From: Lachnospiraceae bacterium YSD2013
GTDB taxonomy: Bacteria; Bacillota; Clostridia; Lachnospirales; Lachnospiraceae
Assembly: GCA_900100895.1 (NCBI GenBank)
Contig: FMTX01000019.1
Span: 1 to 64,000 of the forward strand
Length of the DNA stretch: 64,000 bases
Reading direction: 5' to 3'
Part shown: one piece after another, positions 17,036-25,283 of the stretch
How positions within the stretch are numbered: position 1 is the first letter of the stretch
How the letters are laid out: each line of letters starts with the position of its first letter
Notes under the pieces: generated by a model
Told to the model about the DNA's origin: nothing
Seen by the model: the letters and a program-made list of their open reading frames with translations, nothing else
The model's database searches: none
Position numbers and translations under genes: made by a program

Positions 17036-18104
17036 CGGTTATTCTCCCCTTTTTAGGTTTTAAAAGGCAATAAATCACGCCGAATATAAATCCTGCAACA
17101 AGGCCACCTATATGCGCCCAGTTAGCTACATTTGTATCGGAAAATCCGTTTAAAACACTCAGCATTATAACCACCAGCACTCTGCTAAGCGGCATGGTCT
17201 GCTGCGTAACTCTCTTAAAAAGAACAAGTGCAAAAAGTACTCCGAGCAATCCGAAAATCGCTCCGCTGGCTCCCACCACCACAATGTCCTGCTTGATGAC
17301 CATCTCGTAGATGAACATTGAGATATTGGCCCAGATACCGGAAACAAAGTACATCGCGGTAAAAGTAAGCCACCCAACTTCTCTTTCCACTACATTGCCG
17401 AGGAAGAAAAGAAGTATCATATTATTGACTAAATGAAGCAATCCCATGTGTAAGAACATGGAAGAAATAATTCTGTATACGGCTATCGGACTGTCAATTA
17501 ACTTAAGTCCGCATCCTCCTACATTATATAACACTGTACCCGTCAAAGTACATATTACGAAGACAATTACATTCACAAGAATTAGGCCTGCCGTAACCTT
17601 CGGAAGTGCCTTAATCGCAGCGACGGCTTCCTTCATATTGTCCTTAAAAGAAGGCGCTTTGTACTCATCATACTGATCAGGTTCCGCCTCACCTTCGTAA
17701 CTGCCTGCATTGTCAAGGATTCTTCTTAATCCGTAGAAATCTTCAACCTGACCCTCATAAATGTATATCTTATGCTGAGCCACATCATATACCCAAGAAA
17801 ATGCATTATCGGAGCACACCTGCTTGGCCACCGATAAATCGGAAGTATATGCCGGGCTCTCGGAATCAAGACATACAACCGTCATATAGTGAGTCGTATA
17901 TCCCGCATTGCCCATCTGGAGCGTAAGACTGGTACGAAAGCTTTTAATAAAATCGTTATCGTACTTGCCCGCGTCCACAAAAATAACCGCGTTTACGAGC
18001 GACTTCATAACGTCGTAGTAAATACGGCAACCTTCTTTCTCCTCGGACATTATCATCTTCCGATAACCGTTTTCAGTTAATGCTTTCTCCATGCCTTTTG
18101 TCAT
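17025..18104 (-). CDS. Rhomboid-family intramembrane serine protease
   Basis: The 359-aa protein has a soluble N-terminal domain (about 1-165) and six or seven membrane helices. Catalytic Ser lies in GASGAIFGLLG and catalytic His in ANWAHIGGLVAG. HLVNNM in the second helix is the conserved loop motif. The N-terminal extension with many charged residues resembles regions seen on other clostridial rhomboids but I cannot assign it. GGGAG lies 7 nt before ATG 18104. Substrates are unknown. Confidence 0.9.
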   Translation of the reverse strand: MTKGMEKALTENGYRKMIMSEEKEGCRIYYDVMKSLVNAVIFVDAGKYDNDFIKSFRTSLTLQMGNAGYTTHYMTVVCLDSESPAYTSDLSVAKQVCSDNAFSWVYDVAQHKIYIYEGQVEDFYGLRRILDNAGSYEGEAEPDQYDEYKAPSFKDNMKEAVAAIKALPKVTAGLILVNVIVFVICTLTGTVLYNVGGCGLKLIDSPIAVYRIISSMFLHMGLLHLVNNMILLFFLGNVVEREVGWLTFTAMYFVSGIWANISMFIYEMVIKQDIVVVGASGAIFGLLGVLFALVLFKRVTQQTMPLSRVLVVIMLSVLNGFSDTNVANWAHIGGLVAGFIFGVIYCLLKPKKGRITDED

Positions 18105-18159
18105 AACTATACTCCCAAGGTTATTTTACCAATTGGCAAAAAGGTTTTCAATTAATTCC

Positions 18160-18885
18160 TTAAACATTAATCATGGAGAGATAAACATTAAATCCTATCA
18201 GCACCAGTCCGACAAAGCACATCGCCAGCGCTCCTATCTCACTTAAGCTGGGAATATATCTCGGAACATGCAGAATAATATTGTCGGCATAGGCGTCGGT
18301 TGTGGCAGGTTCTTCAATAATCTCCGGTAATTCTTCTTTGGTTTCCGCCGTAAAGAACTCAAACGCCACACCGAATCTTGTAAAATCGCTCTGATACATC
18401 TCATGCATCCCATATATTGCGCTTACAAGTTTTTCGTCAGAATTATCAATGTGTGCCACAACAAATTGCAGGAGTTCCTTCGTTTCTACTTCCTTATATT
18501 CACTTTCTTTGTGTGGCATTATCAGAAATTCGTATTCTTTGGTTACAGGATTTCTGAATATGAACTCGGGCCTTAATACTATATCGCTTTCTCCGATAAG
18601 ATACTTGGAAGCATTTTCCACTACCAGGTATATGCTTTCCATAAGTGCCTTTACCTCCTGCCTGTCCGCAAGACGGGAATTAAAACGGCTCAACAAGCTT
18701 TCTTTGCCTGAGATATCCACGTATAATTTTCTGTCATTGTTAACCGTACGAATCTCGGGTACAAGAACATTTTTGATTCTGTTCTTTTCAAGCATCTTCC
18801 GCCTATAGTCATTGGCCGGTTCCGATTCGTCGATATCTATCTCCATATATGTGTTGTTAATCTCGTATATCATCTGAGTCTTCAT
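18160..18885 (-). CDS. DUF6382-like protein at the end of the Tad operon
   Basis: The 241-aa protein has a soluble N-terminal region (about 1-190) and one C-terminal TM (GALAMCFVGLVLIGFNVYL). The segment FIFRNPVTKEYEFLIMPHKE and its place next to Tad genes match the DUF6382 proteins of Lachnospiraceae, which often continue into an FHA domain; none is present here. It overlaps the upstream TadE-like gene by 29 nt and has GGAGG before ATG 18885. The function is unknown; a regulatory or scaffolding role in pilus assembly is an inference from context. Confidence 0.6.
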   Translation of the reverse strand: MKTQMIYEINNTYMEIDIDESEPANDYRRKMLEKNRIKNVLVPEIRTVNNDRKLYVDISGKESLLSRFNSRLADRQEVKALMESIYLVVENASKYLIGESDIVLRPEFIFRNPVTKEYEFLIMPHKESEYKEVETKELLQFVVAHIDNSDEKLVSAIYGMHEMYQSDFTRFGVAFEFFTAETKEELPEIIEEPATTDAYADNIILHVPRYIPSLSEIGALAMCFVGLVLIGFNVYLSMINV

Positions 18886-19318
18886 CTTCTGTTTCCTCCA
18901 GCAAGCTTTTGATATTTTCGGTTAAATACATTTTGGTAACCGGGTTAATTCTTTTAACCTCTCGTTCCTGAGTCATCTTGCGACTGTATCCTTTGTATAG
19001 AGGCATATTCCAATCACCCGTAAGTTGCAGATACACTTTACTTCCTTTTACCGTTACCACCAGTTTCAGGTTACTCATCGAAAGATATGGGTGCTCTTCT
19101 TTAATCTCGTCAAAAGCACCCTCACAAACCGAAACAACGTCATCTCTTTCAATCGAGTTTTCGTCTCGAACCATTGCGGCGATTGCATTCACATCCTGAA
19201 TCATAAGTGTTTTATCGTACGCATAGATTCCCAGATAAATGAATATGACCGTCACCGCCAGAAGAAACGGCACCAGCACCGACGCTTCAACGGTAAAAGA
19301 ACCCTTAAGCTTTCTCAA
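18857..19318 (-). CDS. TadE-like pseudopilin
   Basis: The 153-aa protein starts at TTG 19318 (GGAGG, 6-nt spacer, overlapping the previous stop). The N-terminus KGSFTVEASVLVPFLLAVTVIF is the TadE/F pattern: a short basic leader, Glu at +5 of the mature helix, then one TM. The remainder is extracytoplasmic, ending in an acidic tail. It is likely a minor pseudopilin processed by one of the two prepilin peptidases of the locus. Confidence 0.8.
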   Translation of the reverse strand: MRKLKGSFTVEASVLVPFLLAVTVIFIYLGIYAYDKTLMIQDVNAIAAMVRDENSIERDDVVSVCEGAFDEIKEEHPYLSMSNLKLVVTVKGSKVYLQLTGDWNMPLYKGYSRKMTQEREVKRINPVTKMYLTENIKSLLEETEDEDSDDIRD

Positions 19319-19767
19319 ATCAATCCTCCCGCGATTACCCCTATGGAAAGAAAAGGGAGGAAAGGAAGCTTGGTATCTCTCTTTACTTTTTTGAGCACCA
19401 GTAACACACTCGACAAAATTGCTGTAATCATCAGGGAAACAAACAACGCCGAAAGTACTGTCTCAACTCCTGCCACAATACCTACAAAAATCAAAGTCAG
19501 GGCATCTCCCTTACCGATTTTTTCTCCGGAAAGGAGCGCCACAACGTACATCACTGTTCCCGGAATCATATCTGTCATGAGTCTCAAATCAGCTTCGCCG
19601 AGCATCCTTTCACGTACAAATATCGCTGTAAGAATTCCTGCTAGGCAGATGTATCCGTTTATCCTCTTAGTTCGTATATCCCTAATCGTGCAGGGAATTA
19701 AGACTGCTGCCATCAATATCCACTGCCACATCTCAAGTTTGCCGAAAATCATTCGCAATAAAAGCAT
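19315..19767 (-). CDS. Second A24 prepilin peptidase of the Tad locus
   Basis: The 150-aa protein has about five helices. The two catalytic aspartates are in CTIRDIRTKRINGY and in the GxGD motif GKGDALTLIF. It has only the peptidase core, with no N-methyltransferase domain, like TadV/CpaA. It overlaps both neighbours and sits between two TadE-like genes. Because 26275-26727 also encodes a TadV-like enzyme, this operon has two, possibly specialised for Flp and for pseudopilins. Confidence 0.8.
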   Translation of the reverse strand: MLLLRMIFGKLEMWQWILMAAVLIPCTIRDIRTKRINGYICLAGILTAIFVRERMLGEADLRLMTDMIPGTVMYVVALLSGEKIGKGDALTLIFVGIVAGVETVLSALFVSLMITAILSSVLLVLKKVKRDTKLPFLPFLSIGVIAGGLI

Positions 19768-20507
19768 TTTCTTTTGCCTCCAATCTCACTTTTGGGAATC
19801 TTGAATACATTCAGTTTCAGTTCCGGACAGTCGCGTAATGTATGATATCTGTTCCCGTAGGGTGTTATCAGAACCGTTCCGTGACTCGCTTTCTTTCCGC
19901 ATTTTTCACAGGCATAATATCTGGCTCCGTCATTGCTCCTGTATTCATCCAGTTTGTCAAAAGAAACCTCTTCTATAGTTGTCTTAAGAGCGGTACATCC
20001 AAGGGATGTGTGATACACCTTCGAACCCTTGGTGACATAGACCATCTCCGTATCGGTCTCCGGAGGTGTGTAGCCCGTAAACTTCTTCGAGTAAAATCTG
20101 TTATGAAGCCTGATTCCTTTGTAGCCCGGTATTCTTACAGGCGGCTGTATCTGATACTCCGCCCACATATCCACGCAGTCCGAAACACCCATAATATTGA
20201 TTCCGCAGAACACATCTTCCATAAATGTGTAAGCATAACTATTTTTAATTCTCATCATCAGATCGCCTTCCGTAATAATATCTTCACATATATCCGACAA
20301 AGCCAATCCCGCGTCTTCATCGCCTTCTAAGGCATCATACACGTATGAATTCTCCACATAACTTGCTCCCACATCGTTAAGTATTGCTCCGATTTCGCTG
20401 TGAATTCCGAAGATTCTTACAAGCCATATCAGACACATAGCCAAAGAAAACGCTATCGGCATAACAAGTAGCGCTTCAACCGTCGCAGAACCTTTTTGTT
20501 CTTTCAT
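19749..20507 (-). CDS. TadE-like pseudopilin with duplicated C-terminal His/Cys knuckles
   Basis: The protein has about 252 aa from ATG 20507; an in-frame TTG at 20546 is the alternative, and neither has a strong SD. The N-terminus EQKGSATVEALLVMPIAFSL is a TadE leader and TM. Residues about 160-252 carry two copies of a pattern: YHTSLGCTALK then YYACEKCG, and YHTLRDCPELK then KCFYCE. Such His-Cys-Leu-Lys...CxxC knuckles are seen at the ends of some secreted nucleases and surface proteins and may bind metal. A long inverted repeat lies just upstream. It is likely a minor pilin exposed outside the membrane. Confidence 0.7.
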   Translation of the reverse strand: MKEQKGSATVEALLVMPIAFSLAMCLIWLVRIFGIHSEIGAILNDVGASYVENSYVYDALEGDEDAGLALSDICEDIITEGDLMMRIKNSYAYTFMEDVFCGINIMGVSDCVDMWAEYQIQPPVRIPGYKGIRLHNRFYSKKFTGYTPPETDTEMVYVTKGSKVYHTSLGCTALKTTIEEVSFDKLDEYRSNDGARYYACEKCGKKASHGTVLITPYGNRYHTLRDCPELKLNVFKIPKSEIGGKRKCFYCE

Positions 20508-20520
20508 ATTTTCACAGGGA

Positions 20521-20619
20521 GTAACGGCGACATCCTTCCCGGCCAAATGGTTTTTTCCGGGAGATACTTATACCTTTCTGTATATTAATGTTTCAATTTG
20601 GGAAGGACATCGCTGTTAC
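20521..20619 (-). repeat. Long inverted repeat between two Tad genes
   Basis: The 20-nt arms 20521-20540 and 20600-20619 match over 17 positions when inverted. On the minus-strand RNA two of the other three are G-U pairs, leaving one mismatch, around a 59-nt loop. The hairpin starts 3 nt past the DUF5702-type gene and ends 13 nt before the ATG at 20507. It has no T-run, so RNA processing or start control is more likely than termination. Confidence 0.7.
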
Positions 20620-20622
20620 CCC

Positions 20623-22002
20623 CTACTCCACATCGTATAGTCTTTTTAGTGTGTATCCGTATCCGTACCCACTTTCCAAATAAGCCGTCACTGCCCATTT
20701 ATCGAAGCAATAGTCCAGCCTGAATCGCTCATTACCCGTCCATTCTCGTACGTTTAACTCGCATATGTCGCAGAACCGCTTGGTAAGAGTCTTTGAATCC
20801 GTCAAATCTATGAATATCCTCAAATAATCTTTGTAGGCCAATCCGCTATCGTATTCTTCTTCCTTACCGATTTTGAAGATATCCCTTAATGTAGTTCTCC
20901 ATTCGTCATGAGTCTTGATTAACGGTACCTTTCCGCCACTTAAAAGGGTCTTTACATCTTTAACGCTCTCGGCAAAACTCCATATACTTACAATCGCCGC
21001 TTCAAGCGCAGGCGCAAGTTCCGGTTGTAATACTGCTGCCGTTGCCACTTCCGCAAAGCTTCTCACCGCATCGATTCTTTCTTCGTCCTTATAAAGCGAA
21101 GCCATATTCATAGCTTCTCTGGTAAGAAGAAGTCTGTTCACCACAGCTTCCAGATTGTGAGAATCCATTTTTTTACCGGCTATGAGATATTCGGTCTCAT
21201 AACTCAAAACGGTATCTTTTTCGTCATTTAAATAATTATTTGTGTAATTAATCAGATATTCTTTGAAAAAAAGATTGTCCGCTAAATCGAACTCTTTATC
21301 ATTCTTTGAATTGCCCTTGTTAAGCGACCTTCCGCTCACCAAACGCGTTCCGTCAACACTTGTTCCCGATATATTGTTTACATCTTTGCATACAAGCCTC
21401 AGAGTACTTAAGAGTGATACTTCTTTTTCCTCAGTGAGCATGCTCCCATAAGCATCCTGCCACTCCTCAAAAACAGGACTTTCGAGTACTTCTTCCGCTA
21501 TTTCTTCCCGGTCCGAAACTTCATCAAATGTCGCTTCGTATGTGGCGGCCGATTCATATAATGACTCTATGTAGCCCACCGCGTACTTATGCTTCATAAA
21601 GTTTACGGCCTGCGCCCTTATTGCAGCGCCGTTATTATCTGTCGCAAGTCTAATCTCATCAGTTTCCGCATAATATGCCTCAAGCTTCAATAAATCCTTT
21701 CCCCCAAGAAAGGATACTCCTCCCTCGTCGAAGTTCTCGTTAAGATATCCGACGTAATGCTCCTCCGGCAAAATAAAAGAATCCGTTTCATATCCGTAAG
21801 TGGCATCCACAAATATCAAATTATATTCCTGCCACAATTCTTTCTGATATTCACCAAAAACCGATCTGAGTGACACCTCGGCCGCTTCCTTGGCTCTCGC
21901 TCTTATGGCACTTTCTCTCGCCCCATACATTAAGCCGATAAACAGCGATAAGCAAAGGTAGATTGCAATTGAGAAGAAAACCGTTACATACCCCTTTTTC
22001 AC
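20623..22002 (-). CDS. DUF5702-type Tad-locus surface protein
   Basis: The 459-aa protein starts at GTG 22002, overlapping the Flp pilin stop (GTGA), so translation is probably coupled. It has one N-terminal TM (GYVTVFFSIAIYLCLSLFIGLM) and a large extracytoplasmic part rich in helices and Glu. The N-terminal pattern KKGYxTVFxSI with many Ala/Arg after the TM (ARESAIRARAKEAAEVSL) matches the DUF5702 proteins found in clostridial Tad clusters. No enzymatic motif was seen. It is possibly a TadG-like minor component. Confidence 0.7.
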   Translation of the reverse strand: MKKGYVTVFFSIAIYLCLSLFIGLMYGARESAIRARAKEAAEVSLRSVFGEYQKELWQEYNLIFVDATYGYETDSFILPEEHYVGYLNENFDEGGVSFLGGKDLLKLEAYYAETDEIRLATDNNGAAIRAQAVNFMKHKYAVGYIESLYESAATYEATFDEVSDREEIAEEVLESPVFEEWQDAYGSMLTEEKEVSLLSTLRLVCKDVNNISGTSVDGTRLVSGRSLNKGNSKNDKEFDLADNLFFKEYLINYTNNYLNDEKDTVLSYETEYLIAGKKMDSHNLEAVVNRLLLTREAMNMASLYKDEERIDAVRSFAEVATAAVLQPELAPALEAAIVSIWSFAESVKDVKTLLSGGKVPLIKTHDEWRTTLRDIFKIGKEEEYDSGLAYKDYLRIFIDLTDSKTLTKRFCDICELNVREWTGNERFRLDYCFDKWAVTAYLESGYGYGYTLKRLYDVE

Positions 22003-22166
22003 AGTTTGTCAGTCTGCTCGGTAATCTTTTCAAAAAGTGAATTTACGATTTTTGTAATCTGTGCTTTAAAGATGACTACAAGCGCCACCAACACAACGAT
22101 AATCAAAATTACCTCGACAGTTCCCATTCCGTCTTCTTCTTTTAAGAAGTCCTTAAACGTCTTCAT
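21999..22166 (-). CDS. flp: Flp-type pilin (55 aa)
   Basis: The small ORF starts at ATG 22166 with AAAGGAGA about 5 nt upstream and ends in TGA at 21999-22001. The product begins MKTFKDFLKEEDGMGTVEV, followed by a 20-residue hydrophobic helix (ILIIVVLVALVVIF) and a short basic/polar tail. Gly-Met-Gly-Thr-Val-Glu is a Flp processing site with the Glu+5. This is most likely the major pilin of the locus. It sits between the TadC-like gene and the DUF5702-type gene. Confidence 0.85.
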   Translation of the reverse strand: MKTFKDFLKEEDGMGTVEVILIIVVLVALVVIFKAQITKIVNSLFEKITEQTDKL

Positions 22167-22178
22167 TCTTTCTCCTTT

Positions 22179-23363
22179 CTATATCCCTCTGAATGCGGGA
22201 ATAATTATGATAATCATTACATCTATCAAAAGAAGCATCATCGGCAGTAACATCTTTGTTCCCGCCTCTTCGCCTTCTTTGATTGCTCTTTGTTTTTTGT
22301 CCATAAATGCTTTCGATACCTCCTCGTTTAACAGTTCTTTGAGCCTGCTGCTGCCCTTCTTCAGATTCTGCGACAAAAGTGCGGTGAATCTGATAAGTTC
22401 GGGTTCATTTATTCTTTCGCCGAATCTGGTGTAAACAAGCCCTTCCGATATTCCGCTTGAAAGTTCGTTAACCGACACACCCATTTCTTTATAAAATGGG
22501 TGGTCTTTCCCCTTTTTCTTAACACCTTCCTCATATACCGCCTGCCAGATGTTTCTTAGATTCATGCCGGAAGACAGGTACAAAGAAATCTTCCTAAGGA
22601 CAGTCGGGTATTCTCTCAGCACTGCTTTCTTGTACTCTTTCTTTTTAACTTTTTCATCTCTTGTCGCGCCTAGGAATACTGCTGCCGCGGCCACTGTTCC
22701 AAGAAGCAGGAATGCGGGCTCTCGCTTTGCTCCCGCGGTAGTATATTTAACAGTTTCTCCGTCGATTTCTCCAGGCAGCAAAACGGCCTTATCTGCCTGC
22801 CCCTGTTCTCCGATTCTCTGAAGCAGTCTTCTTTTATACACTCTTTCTCTGACCGCTTGACTTGGTATAACACTAATTTTGACAGTATAGAAATTGCTGT
22901 AATCTCCATAAGTTCCTGTAATTCTTACTATTGCCCGGAATGGCTTATTATACGTAATCGTTCCTTCGGAGCCTATCTTATCGGGCGAATCTGTCTCGTA
23001 TTCAAAATAAAACGGATACCCCTTTATTTCCTTTACAAAATTCAAGTCATCTGTGACTTTGCTTAAATCTGCATTGGTTGATAGCACTGCCTTAATAATC
23101 TTGTCTTTGCACTCGTCAAAAAGCGACTCGCACTCATCAGTCGTGTATTCTCGCTCCTCGACCCTGACATCGATTCCGTCAATATGTATATCCTCAATTG
23201 TCGCGCCCAATTCAAGATTCTTAGATCCCTTACCCGGCTCGTTTCTTTTTATTTCAGCGGACGTTAACTCTGTAGGACTTCGCCCCGAGGTAAGAAACAA
23301 TACTATGCCAAGGCAAAGCAAAGCCACTGACAATACAATTGTCTTCTTCTTTTCCTGCTTCAT
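22179..23363 (-). CDS. tadC: TadC-like type II secretion F-domain protein with extra N-terminal domain
   Basis: The 394-aa protein has an N-terminal TM (TIVLSVALLCLGIVLFL), an extracytoplasmic segment of about 170 residues (30-200), a second TM (PAFLLLGTVAAAAVFLG), and then the T2SSF domain (about 240-394) with EYPTVLRKISLYLSSGMNLRNIWQAV. It ends in a TM (MLLPMMLLLIDVMIIIIIPAF). The extra outer domain is much larger than in typical TadC (about 290-320 aa). It overlaps tadB by ATGA. Confidence 0.8.
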   Translation of the reverse strand: MKQEKKKTIVLSVALLCLGIVLFLTSGRSPTELTSAEIKRNEPGKGSKNLELGATIEDIHIDGIDVRVEEREYTTDECESLFDECKDKIIKAVLSTNADLSKVTDDLNFVKEIKGYPFYFEYETDSPDKIGSEGTITYNKPFRAIVRITGTYGDYSNFYTVKISVIPSQAVRERVYKRRLLQRIGEQGQADKAVLLPGEIDGETVKYTTAGAKREPAFLLLGTVAAAAVFLGATRDEKVKKKEYKKAVLREYPTVLRKISLYLSSGMNLRNIWQAVYEEGVKKKGKDHPFYKEMGVSVNELSSGISEGLVYTRFGERINEPELIRFTALLSQNLKKGSSRLKELLNEEVSKAFMDKKQRAIKEGEEAGTKMLLPMMLLLIDVMIIIIIPAFRGI

Positions 23364-24097
23364 ACATTAATCCTCATAACTTTTCTTCCGAGCATCAGAG
23401 CGGCCACGTATACAATAAGCGCAGCTGTCATAAATACTCGTCCGAAGATGCCTTCGTAGAGGACATCGAAATATCCGACGGAGGTTATATTCAGATACAA
23501 AAGGATGGTAAAAGGCATCCCCTCCATGATACGTAACTCCAGCTTTTTTTCTGCCATAATAGTTTCAATTTCCGCGTCAACACAAATCGATTCCCGTATC
23601 CTTGAAGCTGTATCCGCAAGCACCTCCGTGATATTTCCGCCGTTTCTTTTAGCGCTTTTAAGAACATCCGAAAACATTTCTATCTCTTCAGCCCCGCTTC
23701 GAGCGGATAGATTGTCTACGAGTTCCTCCAGGGTAATGTTAATTTCCAGTCCCCTCCTGATTCGTAAGATTTCCTCTCCCATGAGACTTTCTTTGCCATA
23801 AAACAGCTTGATGTCCTTATAGGCTTCCAGAAACGCATTTTCTATTGAATAACCGGCCCTCATATTTACGCTTACGCTGTTGAGGGTTTCGGAAAATTCC
23901 TCCAAAAGTTTTTTCTTTCGCTTCCCGTTTAAATAATTCTTGTAAATCCGGCCAAAGAAAACGAATCCCGGGAGCAGTACCGTAAATACGACCACCGACC
24001 TGTAAAAGAAATATGCCACTACAGCACAAATACTTATATAAATCAGCGCTCCCTTTAAATATTCTGTTTTAGACAATTCGTATGTTTTATAATCCAT
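23360..24097 (-). CDS. tadB: TadB-like type II secretion F-domain protein
   Basis: The 245-aa protein has two helices near 15-50, a cytoplasmic T2SSF domain with FSETLNSVSVNMRAGYSIENAFLEAYKDI, and two C-terminal helices. It overlaps the cpaF stop by 11 nt. Role: inner-membrane platform of the Tad pilus with the TadC-like partner encoded next. Confidence 0.85.
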   Translation of the reverse strand: MDYKTYELSKTEYLKGALIYISICAVVAYFFYRSVVVFTVLLPGFVFFGRIYKNYLNGKRKKKLLEEFSETLNSVSVNMRAGYSIENAFLEAYKDIKLFYGKESLMGEEILRIRRGLEINITLEELVDNLSARSGAEEIEMFSDVLKSAKRNGGNITEVLADTASRIRESICVDAEIETIMAEKKLELRIMEGMPFTILLYLNITSVGYFDVLYEGIFGRVFMTAALIVYVAALMLGRKVMRINV

Positions 24098-25283
24098 TTT
24101 CCGTTGCCTCTAGTTTGTCGGCGTTAAGAAGTGTCCCAACAGGTTTCAGTACGCCATCCTCGAAACGATACAGGGGATTAAGCTTTACTTCTCCGTCTTT
24201 AAGTCCTTCAATTTCAGAGATTTCACTTACCACTCTTCGTTTATTTCGCAGTCTTGCAAGATGAATCATTATATCTATTCCGCTTGCTATCTGGCCCCTT
24301 ATCGCGTAAAGCGGTATGTCCATTCCGCTAAGCACCATGGTTTCAAGTCTTGCAATCATGTCTTTGGAGGAGTTCCCGTGCCCGGTTGAAAGTGACCCGT
24401 CGTGTCCGGTATTCATTGCTTGTAACATATCTACCGCCTCAGCACCTCTGACCTCGCCGACAATTATTCTGTCGGGGCGCATACGAAGGGCCGATTTTAT
24501 AAGACTTTGTATGTCTATCGGTGTGCATCCTTCAGCATTTTTATTTCTGGTCTCGAGCCGTACAAGATTCTCGGCTCCGAGCAGCTGAAGTTCAGCGCTG
24601 TCTTCGATAGTGATTATTCTTTCGTCCAAGGGTATGTACATCGACAACGCGTTAAGAAACGTCGTTTTACCCGTGCCTGTTCCGCCTGATATGAAAATGT
24701 TATATTTGGCTCTCACCAGCCTTTTAAGAAATGCTGCCGCTTCTTCAGTTATCGACCCGATTTCTATGAGTCTGCCCATGGTAATCGGATTCTTCGGAAA
24801 CCGTCTGATTGTCACCGTTGAGCCCGATAAAGAAACCGGTGACAACACTATATTTACTCGCTCGCCGGTACTTAATCTCGCATCTGCTATCGGGTAGGCT
24901 TCATTAACGGTTCGGTTGCATTCACCTACCATTTGCTGAATTACATCCTCCAGTTTCTCGGGTGATGCAAAATGCTTATCTGTCTTAATAAGCCTCCCGT
25001 TCTTTTCGATGAAAATCGCTTCGGTACCGTTTATCATAATTTCCGTCACGCTCTCATCATCAAGGTACTCCTGAATAACGTCGTATTTCTTGATTGAGTT
25101 ATAGACTTCCTTTCGAAGCATAAGAGTCTCTTCAAGGGTTAATTCTTTACGCTCAGGCAGCGCTGTAATTACATCATCTATTAACTTCAGAACTTCTTCT
25201 TTGGACATTTCATCGGCAAAGTCAATCTTACTTAGCACGATGCTACATGCTTTTACTTTGATATTTTCCGTCACACTACTCAT
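24087..25283 (-). CDS. cpaF: CpaF/TadA-type secretion ATPase
   Basis: The protein has about 398 aa from ATG 25283; a GTG three codons earlier is an alternative. It has the Walker A motif SGGTGTGKTTFLNAL, an Asp-box region TIEDSAELQL, and a Walker B region RPDRIIVGEVRGAEAVDMLQA. The His-box NTGHDGSLSTGHGNS is typical of CpaF/TadA ATPases that power Flp pilus assembly. It overlaps the TadZ-like gene by 8 nt. All catalytic motifs are intact. Confidence 0.93.
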   Translation of the reverse strand: MSSVTENIKVKACSIVLSKIDFADEMSKEEVLKLIDDVITALPERKELTLEETLMLRKEVYNSIKKYDVIQEYLDDESVTEIMINGTEAIFIEKNGRLIKTDKHFASPEKLEDVIQQMVGECNRTVNEAYPIADARLSTGERVNIVLSPVSLSGSTVTIRRFPKNPITMGRLIEIGSITEEAAAFLKRLVRAKYNIFISGGTGTGKTTFLNALSMYIPLDERIITIEDSAELQLLGAENLVRLETRNKNAEGCTPIDIQSLIKSALRMRPDRIIVGEVRGAEAVDMLQAMNTGHDGSLSTGHGNSSKDMIARLETMVLSGMDIPLYAIRGQIASGIDIMIHLARLRNKRRVVSEISEIEGLKDGEVKLNPLYRFEDGVLKPVGTLLNADKLEATENGL

